Assembly (NCBI RefSeq): GCF_023264895.1
Contig: NZ_JAHFUY010000016.1
Coordinates: 38,693-102,692 of the forward strand
Reading direction: 5' to 3'
DNA: 64,000 nucleotides
DNA from: Herbiconiux sp.
Lineage (GTDB): Bacteria; Actinomycetota; Actinomycetes; Actinomycetales; Microbacteriaceae
Part shown: in pieces, positions 24,518-33,388 of the stretch
Position numbering within the stretch: position 1 is the stretch's first letter
How the letters are laid out: the number at the start of each line of letters is the position of its first letter
Notes under the pieces: model-generated
Databases searched by the model: none
The model's input: only the letters and a program-made list of their open reading frames with translations
Told to the model about the DNA's origin: nothing
Position numbers and translations under genes: made by a program

Positions 24518-25783
24518 TCACCGCGAGCGCGCTATGACCTCGTCGATGCGCTCGGGCCGGAGCCCGTGGCCGATCACGCGCGGCCCGGCACCGCGCACGG
24601 CGGGCACGATGAGGTTGAGGGCGGCGCGCTGCACGGCGGTGGGCGGATTCGACAGCAGCGGCCGGTCGAGCGGCCTTGCGATGGCGCGGTGCAGCTGCAG
24701 CTGGATCGCCTGCATCGCCTTCACGGCCGGCAGCCGGCGCCGCTGGATGGCCGCGAGGTCGCGGGGAGTCACCCCGAGCGCCGAGCCCGGTCCGCCGATG
24801 GCCCGGAGCAGCAGCGGCTCGGCGAGGCGGTTGGCCGTGGCGACGGCATCCTGGATCGCGTACTCGACCCCCACGCCGAACGCGGGCGACATGGCGTGCG
24901 CCGCGTCGCCGATGCAGAGCAGCCCCGGCCGGTGCCAGGTCTCCAGCCGCGACAGGCGCACCGAGAGCAGCTTCACGCTCTCCCAGTCGTCGAGCGCGTC
25001 CACGACGGGCGCGAGCGGCTTCGCAGCACGCGCGAGCGACTCCTTGAAGGCGCCGAGGCCCTCGGCCCGGATCTCGTCGAAGCGCCCCTTCGCGATGATG
25101 CAGCCCGTCTGCAGGCGGTCGCCCCGGTCGATCGTGACCACCGACACCCCGCGGTCGAGGTAGGCCAGGGTGGGCCGGACCACGGCGGGCGGCTTGGGCA
25201 GGTCGAACCACAGCACGTCGACCCCCACCCCGAACTCGCGCGGTTCGAGCCCCGTGGCGGCCCGCACGGTGGAGGCGCGGCCGTCGGCGGCCACGGTGAG
25301 CCTGGCCACGATCTGGAGCTCGCCCTCGGCATCGACCGCGGTCACGCCCGTGACCGCGGACCCGGCACGCCGCACACCCGTGGCCGCCGCGCCCCTGCGC
25401 AGCCGGAAGCTCGGCAGCCGGGCGGCGTGCCCGGCCAGGAAGTCGAGGAAGTCCCACTGCGGCATGAAGGCGAGGAAGTCGTTCGGCGGAGGCAGCTGGG
25501 AGAAGTCCATGGCCTTCACGCGGATGCCGTTGACCACCACGTCGAGCGAGCGCACCTCGCTGTGCGGCAGCGTGAGGAACTCCTCGCGGAGCCCGAGGTC
25601 GCCGAGCAGCTCGAGGGTCGAGGGGTGCACGGTGTCGCCGCGGAAGTCTCGCAGGAAGTCGTCGTGCTTCTCCAGCACGAGCACGTCGATGCCGATCCGC
25701 GCGAGCAGGTAGCCGAGCATGAGGCCGGCCGGGCCCCCGCCCACGATGCAGACCTCGGCGTGCAGGGTGCGCGTGGCGGCCAT
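24518..25783 (-). CDS. FAD-dependent aromatic-type monooxygenase
   Basis: Flavoprotein monooxygenase of the p-hydroxybenzoate hydroxylase/UbiH class, 421 residues, ATG 25783. The dinucleotide fold CIVGGGPAGLMLGYLLARIG is at the N-terminus, the DG motif appears as VAADGRASTVR in mid-protein, and the GD motif LLCIGDAAHAMSPAFGVGVEYAIQDA is at about residues 290-315. These three mark class A flavin monooxygenases that use NAD(P)H and O2 to hydroxylate aromatic substrates. No membrane segment is seen. The C-terminus has a helical tail (QLQLHRAIARPLDRP). The substrate is not predictable, and neighbours give no pathway hint. Confidence 0.88.
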   Translation of the reverse strand: MAATRTLHAEVCIVGGGPAGLMLGYLLARIGIDVLVLEKHDDFLRDFRGDTVHPSTLELLGDLGLREEFLTLPHSEVRSLDVVVNGIRVKAMDFSQLPPPNDFLAFMPQWDFLDFLAGHAARLPSFRLRRGAAATGVRRAGSAVTGVTAVDAEGELQIVARLTVAADGRASTVRAATGLEPREFGVGVDVLWFDLPKPPAVVRPTLAYLDRGVSVVTIDRGDRLQTGCIIAKGRFDEIRAEGLGAFKESLARAAKPLAPVVDALDDWESVKLLSVRLSRLETWHRPGLLCIGDAAHAMSPAFGVGVEYAIQDAVATANRLAEPLLLRAIGGPGSALGVTPRDLAAIQRRRLPAVKAMQAIQLQLHRAIARPLDRPLLSNPPTAVQRAALNLIVPAVRGAGPRVIGHGLRPERIDEVIARSR

Positions 25784-25858
25784 GCCCCCACCCTAGGGCG
25801 ACGGGCGGCGTCCAGCGCGGGCACGGATGCAGCCGACACGAACCCAGCAGGCTCAGGC

Positions 25859-27427
25859 TCAAGCGGGCAGCAGGAACCCGTCGTCGACGAGCGAGCGGAT
25901 GCGCGGCACGAGCTCGGCCCGCAGCGCCCCGGCATCGACGCTCAGCACGTCGGCGATCGCGTCGACGATCGGGCCCACGGCGAGGTCGCCGTCGCACGCG
26001 CCCACGAAGGCGGCGAGGCCGGTGTCGAGCGCCACCCGCCGGCCGAACCCGCCGCCCTGCAGGAGGGCCATCACCACCGGATCCTCGTGGCCCGGCCAGT
26101 AGTGCCGCTCCTCGGTGACGTCGGAGGCGTAGACGAGGGTCGACCGGAGCAGCGCGTCGAGGTCGCGGTGCACCTCCCAGTCGTGGCCGGCGAGGCAGCG
26201 GGCGAGGTGGTCGCCGAGCCCCGCGGGGTTGTCGCCGAGCCCAGACTCGAGCCGCTCGTAGCGGGCGAGGGTGGGGCTGCTCTCGCGCGGTCGGCGGAGC
26301 AGGAGGTAGCCGAAGCCGACCGCGCCCACGCCTCGCGCCTCGAAGTCGTCGAGCCAGGCGGCGTAGAGCTCCTCGAAGCGCTCGCTGCCGGGCTTCGTGC
26401 CGCCGTCGCGGATCCACGTCTCGGCGTAGAGGGCCGCGCTCTGCTGCTCGCGCTCGATCACCCAGGCGTCGAGCCCCGAGCCGCCCTCGACCCACGAGCG
26501 CACCCGCGCGAGGCCGTCGATCGCGTCGCCGTCCCGCCCCTCGCGATACTCCCAGTTGCCGAGCATCTGCAGGATGCCGCCCGGAGCGAGGTGCTCCGCG
26601 GCACCGCGCACGACGGTCTCCACAATCGCGTCGCCCTCGAGCCCGCCGTCGCGGTACTCGTAGAGCGGCACCCCCTCGGTGCGGGGGGTGATGACGAACG
26701 GCGGGTTCGACACGATGCGGTCGAACCGCTCCCCCGCCACGGGCTCGAACAGGCTGCCGAAGCGGAACTCGATCGAGTCGATGCCGTTGAGGCGGGCGTT
26801 CAGCGCGGCGATCTCGAGGGCTCGCTCGGAGATGTCGGTGGCGACGACCCTGCGGGCGAACCGCGAGGCGTGCATGGCCTGGATGCCGCAGCCGGTTCCG
26901 AGGTCGAGCACGGAGTCGGCGGGCGTGGGGATCATGAGGCCCGAGAGCGTGGTGGTGGCCCCGCCGATGCCGAGCACGTGGTCCTCGTCGAGTGCGCGCC
27001 CGAGCGCGGCCTCGCCGAGGTCGGAGACGATCCACCAGCTGCCGGCGCCGAGCGAGTCGACGAAGCCGTAGGGGCGGAGGTCGAGGCGCGCGGCCAGGAG
27101 GCCCGGGGCCGAGCCCTCGCCCACGAGGCCGAGCCTCTCGGCGCCCTCAGCCGTGAGCCCGGGCAGAGAGGCGTCGAGCTCCTCCCGGCTGACCTGCTGG
27201 CCGAGCACGAAGAGGCGTGCGAGCGCGACGACCGGATCGGCGGCCGTCGCCTCGCCCGCACGTTCCGCCTGCCGCTCGCGCTCGGCGAGCACGCGCCGGG
27301 CGGGGAGGGTGCGGCCCCGGAAGAGGGCGGCGGCGGCCTCCGCGCCCCAGAGGTCGTCGAGCACCTCCACCCGGTAGCGGGCTCGGGTGAGGTCGTCGCG
27401 GAGGAGGTCGATCGAGGCATGGTCCAC
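25859..27427 (-). CDS. Class I SAM-dependent methyltransferase (N5-glutamine/RNA MTase-like)
   Basis: Methyltransferase of 522 residues. GTG 27427 gives MDHASIDLLRDDL; TTG 27439 is an alternative. The N-terminal about 150 residues are a helical accessory domain seen in actinobacterial homologues. The SAM-binding loop VLDLGTGCGIQAMHAS is at about residues 183-198, and the catalytic NPPF motif (DRIVSNPPFVITPRTEG) follows about 70 residues later, as in HemK/PrmC and RsmC-type enzymes that methylate glutamine or nucleotide amino groups. The C-terminal about 200 residues are an additional domain. The target is unknown. It is divergent from the carboxylesterase with only 28 bp between starts, so the promoters overlap. 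Confidence 0.85.
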   Translation of the reverse strand: MDHASIDLLRDDLTRARYRVEVLDDLWGAEAAAALFRGRTLPARRVLAERERQAERAGEATAADPVVALARLFVLGQQVSREELDASLPGLTAEGAERLGLVGEGSAPGLLAARLDLRPYGFVDSLGAGSWWIVSDLGEAALGRALDEDHVLGIGGATTTLSGLMIPTPADSVLDLGTGCGIQAMHASRFARRVVATDISERALEIAALNARLNGIDSIEFRFGSLFEPVAGERFDRIVSNPPFVITPRTEGVPLYEYRDGGLEGDAIVETVVRGAAEHLAPGGILQMLGNWEYREGRDGDAIDGLARVRSWVEGGSGLDAWVIEREQQSAALYAETWIRDGGTKPGSERFEELYAAWLDDFEARGVGAVGFGYLLLRRPRESSPTLARYERLESGLGDNPAGLGDHLARCLAGHDWEVHRDLDALLRSTLVYASDVTEERHYWPGHEDPVVMALLQGGGFGRRVALDTGLAAFVGACDGDLAVGPIVDAIADVLSVDAGALRAELVPRIRSLVDDGFLLPA

Positions 27428-27455
27428 CCACCCATTCAATCGCTACAGTGGCGTC

Positions 27456-29129
27456 ATGCCGCACACCGAGGGTGATCCGCTCGTCGTCGAGACCGCATCC
27501 GGAGCCGTGCGCGGGGTCGCCGGAGAGCACCGGGCAGGGGCGGCGGGGGCCGGCGCCACCGGCTCCGTGCGGCACTGGCGCGGCATCCCCTACGCGGCCG
27601 CGCCGGTGGGCGCGCTGCGCTTCCGCCGCCCGCAGCCGGCACCGCCGTGGGAGGGTGTGCGCGACGCCTCGGCCTTCGGGCACGCGGCTCCGCAGCACGA
27701 GAACAAGGCCATCACGCTCCCGCCGGGCGTCACGCAGTCGGAGGACTGCCTCACCCTGAACGTGACGGCTCCGGATGCCGAGGGCCCGCATCCGGTGATG
27801 GTCTGGGTGCACGGCGGCGCGTACGTCGCCGGCTCGAGCGCCCAGCCCCTCTTCGAGCCGTCGCAGCTCGCCGCGGAGGGCCGCGTGGTGGTCGTGAGCC
27901 TGAACTACCGGCTCGGCGCGCTCGGGTTCCTCGACTTCTCGAGCTTCTCGGGGTCCTCTGATTCTCCGGAGGCGTTCGAGGCGAACCTGGGGCTGCACGA
28001 CATCCTCGCGGGGCTCGCCTGGGTGCAGGAGAACATCGCGGCTTTCGGCGGCGACCCCGGCTCGGTGACGCTGTTCGGCGAGTCGGCGGGCGGCGGATGC
28101 GTCACCACCCTGCTCGCGACGCCGACCGCGGAGGGCCTGTTCCACCGCGCGATCGCCGAGAGCTCGCCGGCCACCTCGGTCTCCGACGCCGAGCGGGCCG
28201 CGACCGTCGCGGGCCGCTTCCTGCGGCTCGTGGGCCTCGAGCCCGCCGAGGCCGGCCGGTTGCGCGAGCTCGAGCCCGACGTGCTCAGCCAGGCGGCGTT
28301 CGACCTCGTGGCGGCCGTCTCGGCCGAGGCACCCGGCACGCTCGCCATCGCCCCCGTGGTCGACGGCGTGCTCGTGCCGGAGCATCCGGTCGACGCCTTC
28401 CGCGAGGGCCGGCAGCTGCGGGTGCCGCTCGTCATCGGCACCAACCACGACGAGGCGTCGCTGTTCAAGCTCATGAAGTCGCCGCTCATGCCCATCACGC
28501 AGTCCTCGGTGCACGCGATGTTCGAGGCCATCCTCGCCGAGCGGCCCGACCTCGCCACCGCCGTCGCGGCCGAAGCGGCGACCGCCGAGGCCGGCAGCAT
28601 CCACTCCGGCAGCGCCGAGTCCGGCAGCGCCGCGGTCTCCGTCGATCTCGAGGCGCGCATCGAGGCCGCCTACCCGCGCTTCCCCCGCCACGGCAGCCCC
28701 GCCGAGCTCTCACGCGACGCCGGCTTCCGCATGCCCTCCATCTGGCTGGCGGCCGCGCACAGCCGGGTCGCCCCCACCCGCATGTACCGCTTCGACCACG
28801 CGCCCGCCATGCTGCGCCTGCTCGGCATCGGCGCCACCCACGGCGCCGAGATCGCCTACGTGTTCGGCACCCTGGACATCGCGAAGAAGGATCCGAGCTT
28901 CGACCTCGGCGGGCTGAAAGCGGCGCGCCGGCTCTCGACCGAGATCCGCGGTCGCTGGGCGGCCTTCGCGCACTCGGGCGAGCCCGAGGTCGAGGGCGGC
29001 GAGACGTGGCCGCTCTACGACGAGACCACCCGCAGCACCCTCGTCTTCGACGCCCGCGGCACGGTGGTCGACGATCCCGACCCCGAGATCCGCCGCGCGT
29101 GGGGCGACGCGGTCATCGCCTTCCGCTGA
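27456..29129 (+). CDS. Type-B carboxylesterase/para-nitrobenzyl esterase
   Basis: Serine hydrolase of the alpha/beta fold, 557 residues, ATG 27456. Family marks: RGIPYAAAPVGALRFRRPQP, EDCLTLNV, the oxyanion loop VWVHGGAYVAGS, and the nucleophile elbow FGESAGG with Ser210. The acid residue lies near VIGTNHDEASLF and the catalytic His in GATHGAEIAYVFGTL. No signal peptide is seen, so it is probably cytosolic. It hydrolyses carboxyl esters; the natural substrate is unknown. The short 5' leader suggests little or no untranslated region. Confidence 0.9.
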   Translation: MPHTEGDPLVVETASGAVRGVAGEHRAGAAGAGATGSVRHWRGIPYAAAPVGALRFRRPQPAPPWEGVRDASAFGHAAPQHENKAITLPPGVTQSEDCLTLNVTAPDAEGPHPVMVWVHGGAYVAGSSAQPLFEPSQLAAEGRVVVVSLNYRLGALGFLDFSSFSGSSDSPEAFEANLGLHDILAGLAWVQENIAAFGGDPGSVTLFGESAGGGCVTTLLATPTAEGLFHRAIAESSPATSVSDAERAATVAGRFLRLVGLEPAEAGRLRELEPDVLSQAAFDLVAAVSAEAPGTLAIAPVVDGVLVPEHPVDAFREGRQLRVPLVIGTNHDEASLFKLMKSPLMPITQSSVHAMFEAILAERPDLATAVAAEAATAEAGSIHSGSAESGSAAVSVDLEARIEAAYPRFPRHGSPAELSRDAGFRMPSIWLAAAHSRVAPTRMYRFDHAPAMLRLLGIGATHGAEIAYVFGTLDIAKKDPSFDLGGLKAARRLSTEIRGRWAAFAHSGEPEVEGGETWPLYDETTRSTLVFDARGTVVDDPDPEIRRAWGDAVIAFR

Positions 29130-29301
29130 CGCCCAGCGCTCCCTCTCCGCCCCGTCCCACCGCTTCACCCCTGCAGCACCCGTTCCACCTCCGCCCCACC
29201 CAAACGGGGGTATGGCTAAGTCGATGATTTCTCATCTATTCTCCGAGAGGTAAGGGCGCTCAGCCGAACGCCCGGTTCTTCCGAGAAGAAACGGGATCAT
29301 C

Positions 29302-29823
29302 ATGAATGCAGTCACCAAGGGTGCGATCGCGGCGGGTGCCGCCGCCGTGCTCCTCACGAGCGGCCTCGGCACGCTCGCCTACTGGTCGAGCTCCGCCACC
29401 GTGGCGGAGGGCACGATCAGCTCGGGCCACCTCGCCCTCGACGTGCAGAACGCGACCTGGACCGATGTCACGGGAGCCGTCGCCGAGCCCTTCGACCCGG
29501 CGGTCGACAAAATCGTGCCCGGCGACGTCATCCGCTACACCGCGGAGGCCGTGGTCACGGGCGAAGGGCGCAACCTCGAAGCCACTCTCACCGCCGACAC
29601 CGCCGACATCGGCGGCGACCTCTTGCCCTACCTGACCGTCGACTTCCTGGTCGACGACACCCTCACCACCGAGCTGAGCTACGACCTCGGCCCGGTCGAG
29701 GAGTACCGGATGCTCCCCGTGCAGCTCGTGTTCACGTTCGATCCGGAGACGCCGTACGGGGAGGGCATGGACGCCGACCTCAACCTCGGCGACTTCGAGT
29801 TCACCCTCACGCAGAACCCCTGA
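29302..29823 (+). CDS. Alternate-type signal peptide protein (TasA/CalY-like)
   Basis: Exported protein of 173 residues with the SipW-dependent kind of signal peptide. The N-terminus has a Lys, a hydrophobic stretch and the motif SGLGTLAYWSSSA, where cleavage is expected near the Tyr/Trp-Ser region. The rest is a beta-rich domain (EGTISSGHLALDVQNATW, VPGDVIRYTAEAVVTGEG) as in TasA/CalY biofilm fibre proteins. It starts at ATG 29302 and is followed 2 bp later by a SipW-type peptidase gene, which is its likely processing enzyme. Upstream (29130-29301) is 172 bp without a gene, with a TATTCT at 29237-29242 that could be a -10. Confidence 0.85.
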   Translation: MNAVTKGAIAAGAAAVLLTSGLGTLAYWSSSATVAEGTISSGHLALDVQNATWTDVTGAVAEPFDPAVDKIVPGDVIRYTAEAVVTGEGRNLEATLTADTADIGGDLLPYLTVDFLVDDTLTTELSYDLGPVEEYRMLPVQLVFTFDPETPYGEGMDADLNLGDFEFTLTQNP

Positions 29824-29825
29824 CG

Positions 29826-30371
29826 ATGAGGCGCCGAGCGGTCGGCTGGGCGAGCTGGGCGGGGCGGATCTCGTCGTGGCTCCTCCTCTTCACCGCGGTC
29901 GGCGTCCTCGCCGCCGTCGTGGTGGTGCCGAGAGTCTCCGGCAGCACGCCGTACACGGTGCTGACGGGGTCGATGCAGCCCACGCTCCCGCCCGGCGAAC
30001 TGGTGGTGATGGCCCCGGCCGATCCGGCGTCGATCCGGGTCGGCCAGGTGGCCGCCTACCAGCTCGAGTCCGGCCGGCCGGCGGTCGCCACACACCGGGT
30101 GGCCGCCGTGCGGGTCGACGGCCACGGCGAGCGCAGCTTCGTCTTCCGCGGCGACGCCAATTCGGCCGACTATCCCGAGCCGGTGCGGCCGGAGCAGCTT
30201 CGCGGGGTGCTCTGGTACCACCTGCCCCTGCTCGGCCACGTCAACGTCTGGCTCACCGGCGAGCAGCGGATGCTCGGGGTCGGCCTCGCGGCGGGCGCCC
30301 TGCTTCTCTACGCGGCCGTCGTGTGGATCCAGGCGGCGCGGCGGCGACTGCGCGGCCGGAGCGCGCCATGA
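29826..30371 (+). CDS. sipW: Signal peptidase I, SipW/ER type
   Basis: Membrane serine peptidase of 181 residues, ATG 29826. One transmembrane segment lies near the N-terminus (ISSWLLLFTAVGVLAAVVVV) and a second at the C-terminus (LGVGLAAGALLLYAAVVWI). The catalytic Ser49 is in VLTGSMQPTLPPGELV, and the partner is His90 in VATHRVAAV. A His in place of the usual bacterial Lys marks the ER/SipW-type Ser-His dyad. The C-box GDANSADYPEPV follows. It should cleave the alternate signal peptide of the preceding protein and perhaps that of the next gene product. Its stop overlaps the next start (ATGA). Confidence 0.9.
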   Translation: MRRRAVGWASWAGRISSWLLLFTAVGVLAAVVVVPRVSGSTPYTVLTGSMQPTLPPGELVVMAPADPASIRVGQVAAYQLESGRPAVATHRVAAVRVDGHGERSFVFRGDANSADYPEPVRPEQLRGVLWYHLPLLGHVNVWLTGEQRMLGVGLAAGALLLYAAVVWIQAARRRLRGRSAP

Positions 30372-30991
30372 GGCGGGCGGTCGGGGTGCTCGCTGCGACT
30401 GCGGCGCTGACGGCACTCGCGGCTCTCGCGGGTCTCGGTGCTGATCTCGCCGCCGCCGCACCTGCACCGTCGGATCTCGTCGAGGTCAGCCTCGACGGCG
30501 AGACCTGGGCCCCGACTCTCGAACTCGACCCCTTTCCACCCGGCTTCGTCTTCGCACCCGGCGCGTCGTTCGAGGTCGCCCTGCAGCTGCGCGCACCGCA
30601 CGCGGCGCGCCTGCAGGTCGACGTCATCGACAGCGACGGTGGCGACGACGACCGCGCCGGCGAGCTCTGGCAGGCGCTCGAGATCTCGACCAGCATCACC
30701 CCGCCCGCACCGGCCCCGGGCGAGACCGCCGAGCTGCGCGTGCGCTTAACGCTGCCCGCGACGGCCGACGACTCCACCCAGCGGCTCACCGCGCATCCGC
30801 GGATCGTCGTGACGGCATCCGGCTCTCCGCGGCACGGGGCCGCCGATCCGCTCGCCGCGACGGGGGCTCACCCGCACCCGATCCGCACCGCCACGGCCGT
30901 GGGCGCCCTGCTCCTGATCCTCGCGGGCGTCTCGATCTGTCACAATCGAGGTTCCGCTCCCCCGCCCTCGAAGGAGGAACCCCTTGGCTGA
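30368..30991 (+). CDS. Secreted protein with LAATG sortase-type tail
   Basis: Exported protein of 207 residues, ATG 30368. A signal peptide with a twin Arg start (MRRAVGVLAATAALTALAAL) precedes an extracellular beta-rich domain (FEVALQLRAPHAARLQVDVI). Near the C-terminus is LAATG, then a hydrophobic segment (TATAVGALLLILAGVSI) and a short basic end (CHNRG), the layout of a sortase substrate of the LAxTG (class E-like) type. It is the third gene of the TasA-like/SipW unit and could be anchored to the wall as a base or partner of the fibre protein. No sortase gene is seen in the window. Function is otherwise unknown. Confidence 0.72.
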   Translation: MRRAVGVLAATAALTALAALAGLGADLAAAAPAPSDLVEVSLDGETWAPTLELDPFPPGFVFAPGASFEVALQLRAPHAARLQVDVIDSDGGDDDRAGELWQALEISTSITPPAPAPGETAELRVRLTLPATADDSTQRLTAHPRIVVTASGSPRHGAADPLAATGAHPHPIRTATAVGALLLILAGVSICHNRGSAPPPSKEEPLG

Positions 30992-31736
30992 AGTCCGCCT
31001 GGTCGCATTCGACCTCGACGACACCCTCGCGCCGTCGAAGGCGCCGCTCGATCCGCGCATGGCCGAGCTCCTGGTGCGCCTGCTCGACGCCGTCGAGGTG
31101 TGCGTCATCTCCGGGGGCCAGTTCGGGCAGTTCCAGACCCAGCTCGTGGCGAACCTGCCGCAGACGGCGGAGAACCTCGAGCGCCTGCACCTCATGCCCA
31201 CCTGCGGCACGCAGTACTACCGGCACGAGGGCGGCGAGTGGCAGCAGGTCTACGCCGAGAACCTCACCGACGACCAGAAGACGCGGGCCCAGGAGGCGCT
31301 CGTCGCCTCCGCCAAGGAGCTCGGCCTCTGGGAGACCGAGACCTGGGGCCCCGTGCTCGAGGACCGCGGCTCGCAGATCACCTTCTCGGCCCTCGGCCAG
31401 CAGGCGCCCATCGACGCGAAGTCGGCGTGGGATCCGACGGGCGCCAAGAAGGAGTCGCTGCGCGCCGCCGTGGCCCCCCTGCTGCCCGACCTCGAAGTGC
31501 GCTCGGGCGGCTCGACCTCGGTCGACATCACGCGCGAGGGCATCGACAAGGCCTACGGCATGAACCGCCTCGCCGAGCTCACCAGCATCCCCCTCGACGC
31601 CATGCTCTTCGTGGGCGACCGCCTCGACGAGGGCGGCAACGACTACCCCGTGAAGGCGATGGGCGTGACGACCCACGCGGTCGAGGGCTGGCACGACACG
31701 GCCGCCTTCGTGGAGGAGTTCCTGGCGAACCGCTAG
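30984..31736 (+). CDS. HAD-IIB family phosphatase
   Basis: Cytosolic haloacid-dehalogenase phosphatase, 250 residues. TTG 30984 has a near-perfect AAGGAGG at 30971-30977 and overlaps the end of the preceding gene by 8 bp. Motif I is FDLDDTLAPSK, motif II VISGG, motif III a Lys (GAKKESL), and motif IV GDRLDEGGNDYPV. The cap (about residues 85-185) is the IIB type, as in Cof and phosphomannomutase-like enzymes. The substrate is probably a sugar phosphate. Its stop shares CTAG with the convergent antiporter gene, so the two genes overlap by 4 bp. Confidence 0.88.
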   Translation: MAEVRLVAFDLDDTLAPSKAPLDPRMAELLVRLLDAVEVCVISGGQFGQFQTQLVANLPQTAENLERLHLMPTCGTQYYRHEGGEWQQVYAENLTDDQKTRAQEALVASAKELGLWETETWGPVLEDRGSQITFSALGQQAPIDAKSAWDPTGAKKESLRAAVAPLLPDLEVRSGGSTSVDITREGIDKAYGMNRLAELTSIPLDAMLFVGDRLDEGGNDYPVKAMGVTTHAVEGWHDTAAFVEEFLANR

Positions 31737-33349
31737 CGGGTTCCGCCGCTCGGCCGCTCGGGCTTCGCCACGTCGAGCTCCGTCTCCTCGACGTCGATCT
31801 TGGCGAGCACGCGCCGCACCGAGCGCTCCTGGTAGCGCCCCTCGGCACGGGCGGTGAGCACCGCGTTGCGCTCGGCTTCGAGCATGAGCCGCCGCAGCCG
31901 GTTGTACGACTTCGGGGCGGGCTCGGCCGTCTCGTCGCCCGGATTCTCGAGGGTGTCGCCGAGGAAGCGCGCGTTGAGCTTGAGGCGGTCGACCACGCGC
32001 GGATCGACGGTCTCGGTGCCCTCGTCGTCGAGGCGCTGAAGGCCCGCGCTCTGGGCCTCGGCGAGCAGCTGGTGCACCTCGGTGGCCTCCTGGCTGAAGT
32101 CGGGCGGCGGCAGCTTGAGCCGCCGGATGACGAAGGGCAGGAACGCTCCGCCGAGGAGCGTCCCCACCACGATCACGAACGCGAGGAACTGCAGGAACGC
32201 CCTCCCCGGGGTCTCCTCGGGAAGCAGGAAGACGGCGGCGAGCGTCACGACGCCCCGGATGCCTGCCACCGACACCGCGATGCCGTTGCGCCAGCTCCAG
32301 CCCCGCTCGCGCAGCCACTGCGGCCCGAAGCGGTAGATCGAGGTCGTGATCATCATCCAGACGAACCGGGAGAGGAAGACGGCGAGCAGCAGCACGACCG
32401 AGATGCCGACCGTGGGCCAGAGGCCCGGGCCGTCTTCGAGCGCCCCCACGAGGATGCCGGAGAGGCTCAGCCCGATGAAGAGGAACACCGCGTTCTCGAG
32501 CAGGAACTGGATGGTGCGCCAGTTCAGCGCCTCGGCGATGCGGGCCTGCGCGGTCTGGATGACGGGGGCGCGGAAGCCGAGGAAGAGGCCGGCCACCACC
32601 ACCGCGAGCACACCCGATCCGTGCAGCAGCTGAGCCGGGATGAAGGCGACGAACGGGGTGACGAGCGAGAGGCTGGTGTCGAGCACGGGCGAGGTGAGCT
32701 GCTTGCGGATGAAGCCGAGCACGACGCCCACGAGCAGCCCGAAGCCCACGCCCACCACCACGGCGACCACGAACTCGAGCACGATCGACCAGGGGGTGAG
32801 CGGCTCGCTCTGCGGGGCCGATGCGCTCACGATGGCCGCGATCGCCGCGTTGAGGGCCACGAGGGCCGTCGCGTCGTTGAGCAGGCTCTCGCCCTCGAGC
32901 ACCGTCACGAGCCGGCGCGGCAGCTTGAGCCGGCCCGCGATCGCCGTGACGGCCACCGCATCCGTCGGTGCCACGACCGCGCCGAAGGCGAAGGCGGCGG
33001 CCAGCGAGATGGCGGGCACCACGAGCCAGGCGGTGAGGCCGACGGTCACGACCGTGAACGCGACCAGTCCCACGGAGAGCAGCAGGATGCCGTCGCGCCT
33101 GGCCCGCACGTCGGCGAACGAGGTGCGGATGGCCGCGGCGAACAGGAGCGGCGGCAGGAGCCCGTAGAGGATGAGGTCGGGCTCGACGGTGATCGCCGGC
33201 ACCCCCGGGATGAACGACACCCCGGCGCCCACGATCACGAGCACGATCGGCGCCGACCACCCCACGCGACCGGCGAGCCCGGTCACCGCCACGGTGACGA
33301 CGACGAACGACACGATCCAGATGATGGTGCCCACGGAGTCGCTGTCCAT
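31733..33349 (-). CDS. Na+/H+ antiporter, CPA1 family (second copy)
   Basis: Second cation/proton antiporter in the window, 538 residues, ATG 33349. Core motifs are GAVVAPTDAVAVTAIAGRLKLP and LEGESLLNDATALVALN, and VSVAGIRGVVTLAAVF holds the conserved Arg. About twelve transmembrane helices are followed by a cytosolic tail of about 150 residues. It differs from the 18200-19882 protein in sequence (APTDAV against APPDAV; GIRGV against GMRGV), so it is a paralogue, not a recent duplicate. It is convergent with the HAD gene, sharing 4 bp, and follows the LacI-ABC locus. Confidence 0.9.
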   Translation of the reverse strand: MDSDSVGTIIWIVSFVVVTVAVTGLAGRVGWSAPIVLVIVGAGVSFIPGVPAITVEPDLILYGLLPPLLFAAAIRTSFADVRARRDGILLLSVGLVAFTVVTVGLTAWLVVPAISLAAAFAFGAVVAPTDAVAVTAIAGRLKLPRRLVTVLEGESLLNDATALVALNAAIAAIVSASAPQSEPLTPWSIVLEFVVAVVVGVGFGLLVGVVLGFIRKQLTSPVLDTSLSLVTPFVAFIPAQLLHGSGVLAVVVAGLFLGFRAPVIQTAQARIAEALNWRTIQFLLENAVFLFIGLSLSGILVGALEDGPGLWPTVGISVVLLLAVFLSRFVWMMITTSIYRFGPQWLRERGWSWRNGIAVSVAGIRGVVTLAAVFLLPEETPGRAFLQFLAFVIVVGTLLGGAFLPFVIRRLKLPPPDFSQEATEVHQLLAEAQSAGLQRLDDEGTETVDPRVVDRLKLNARFLGDTLENPGDETAEPAPKSYNRLRRLMLEAERNAVLTARAEGRYQERSVRRVLAKIDVEETELDVAKPERPSGGTR

Positions 33350-33388
33350 GCGTGCGAGTTTAGGGCGACGCGCGGCACTGCGGAGGCG

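Noticed and set aside
24143..27475. 1110-codon open frame on the plus strand
   Set aside because: It is an antisense shadow of the minus-strand monooxygenase and methyltransferase genes; the translation is Arg/His/Gly-rich without any domain.
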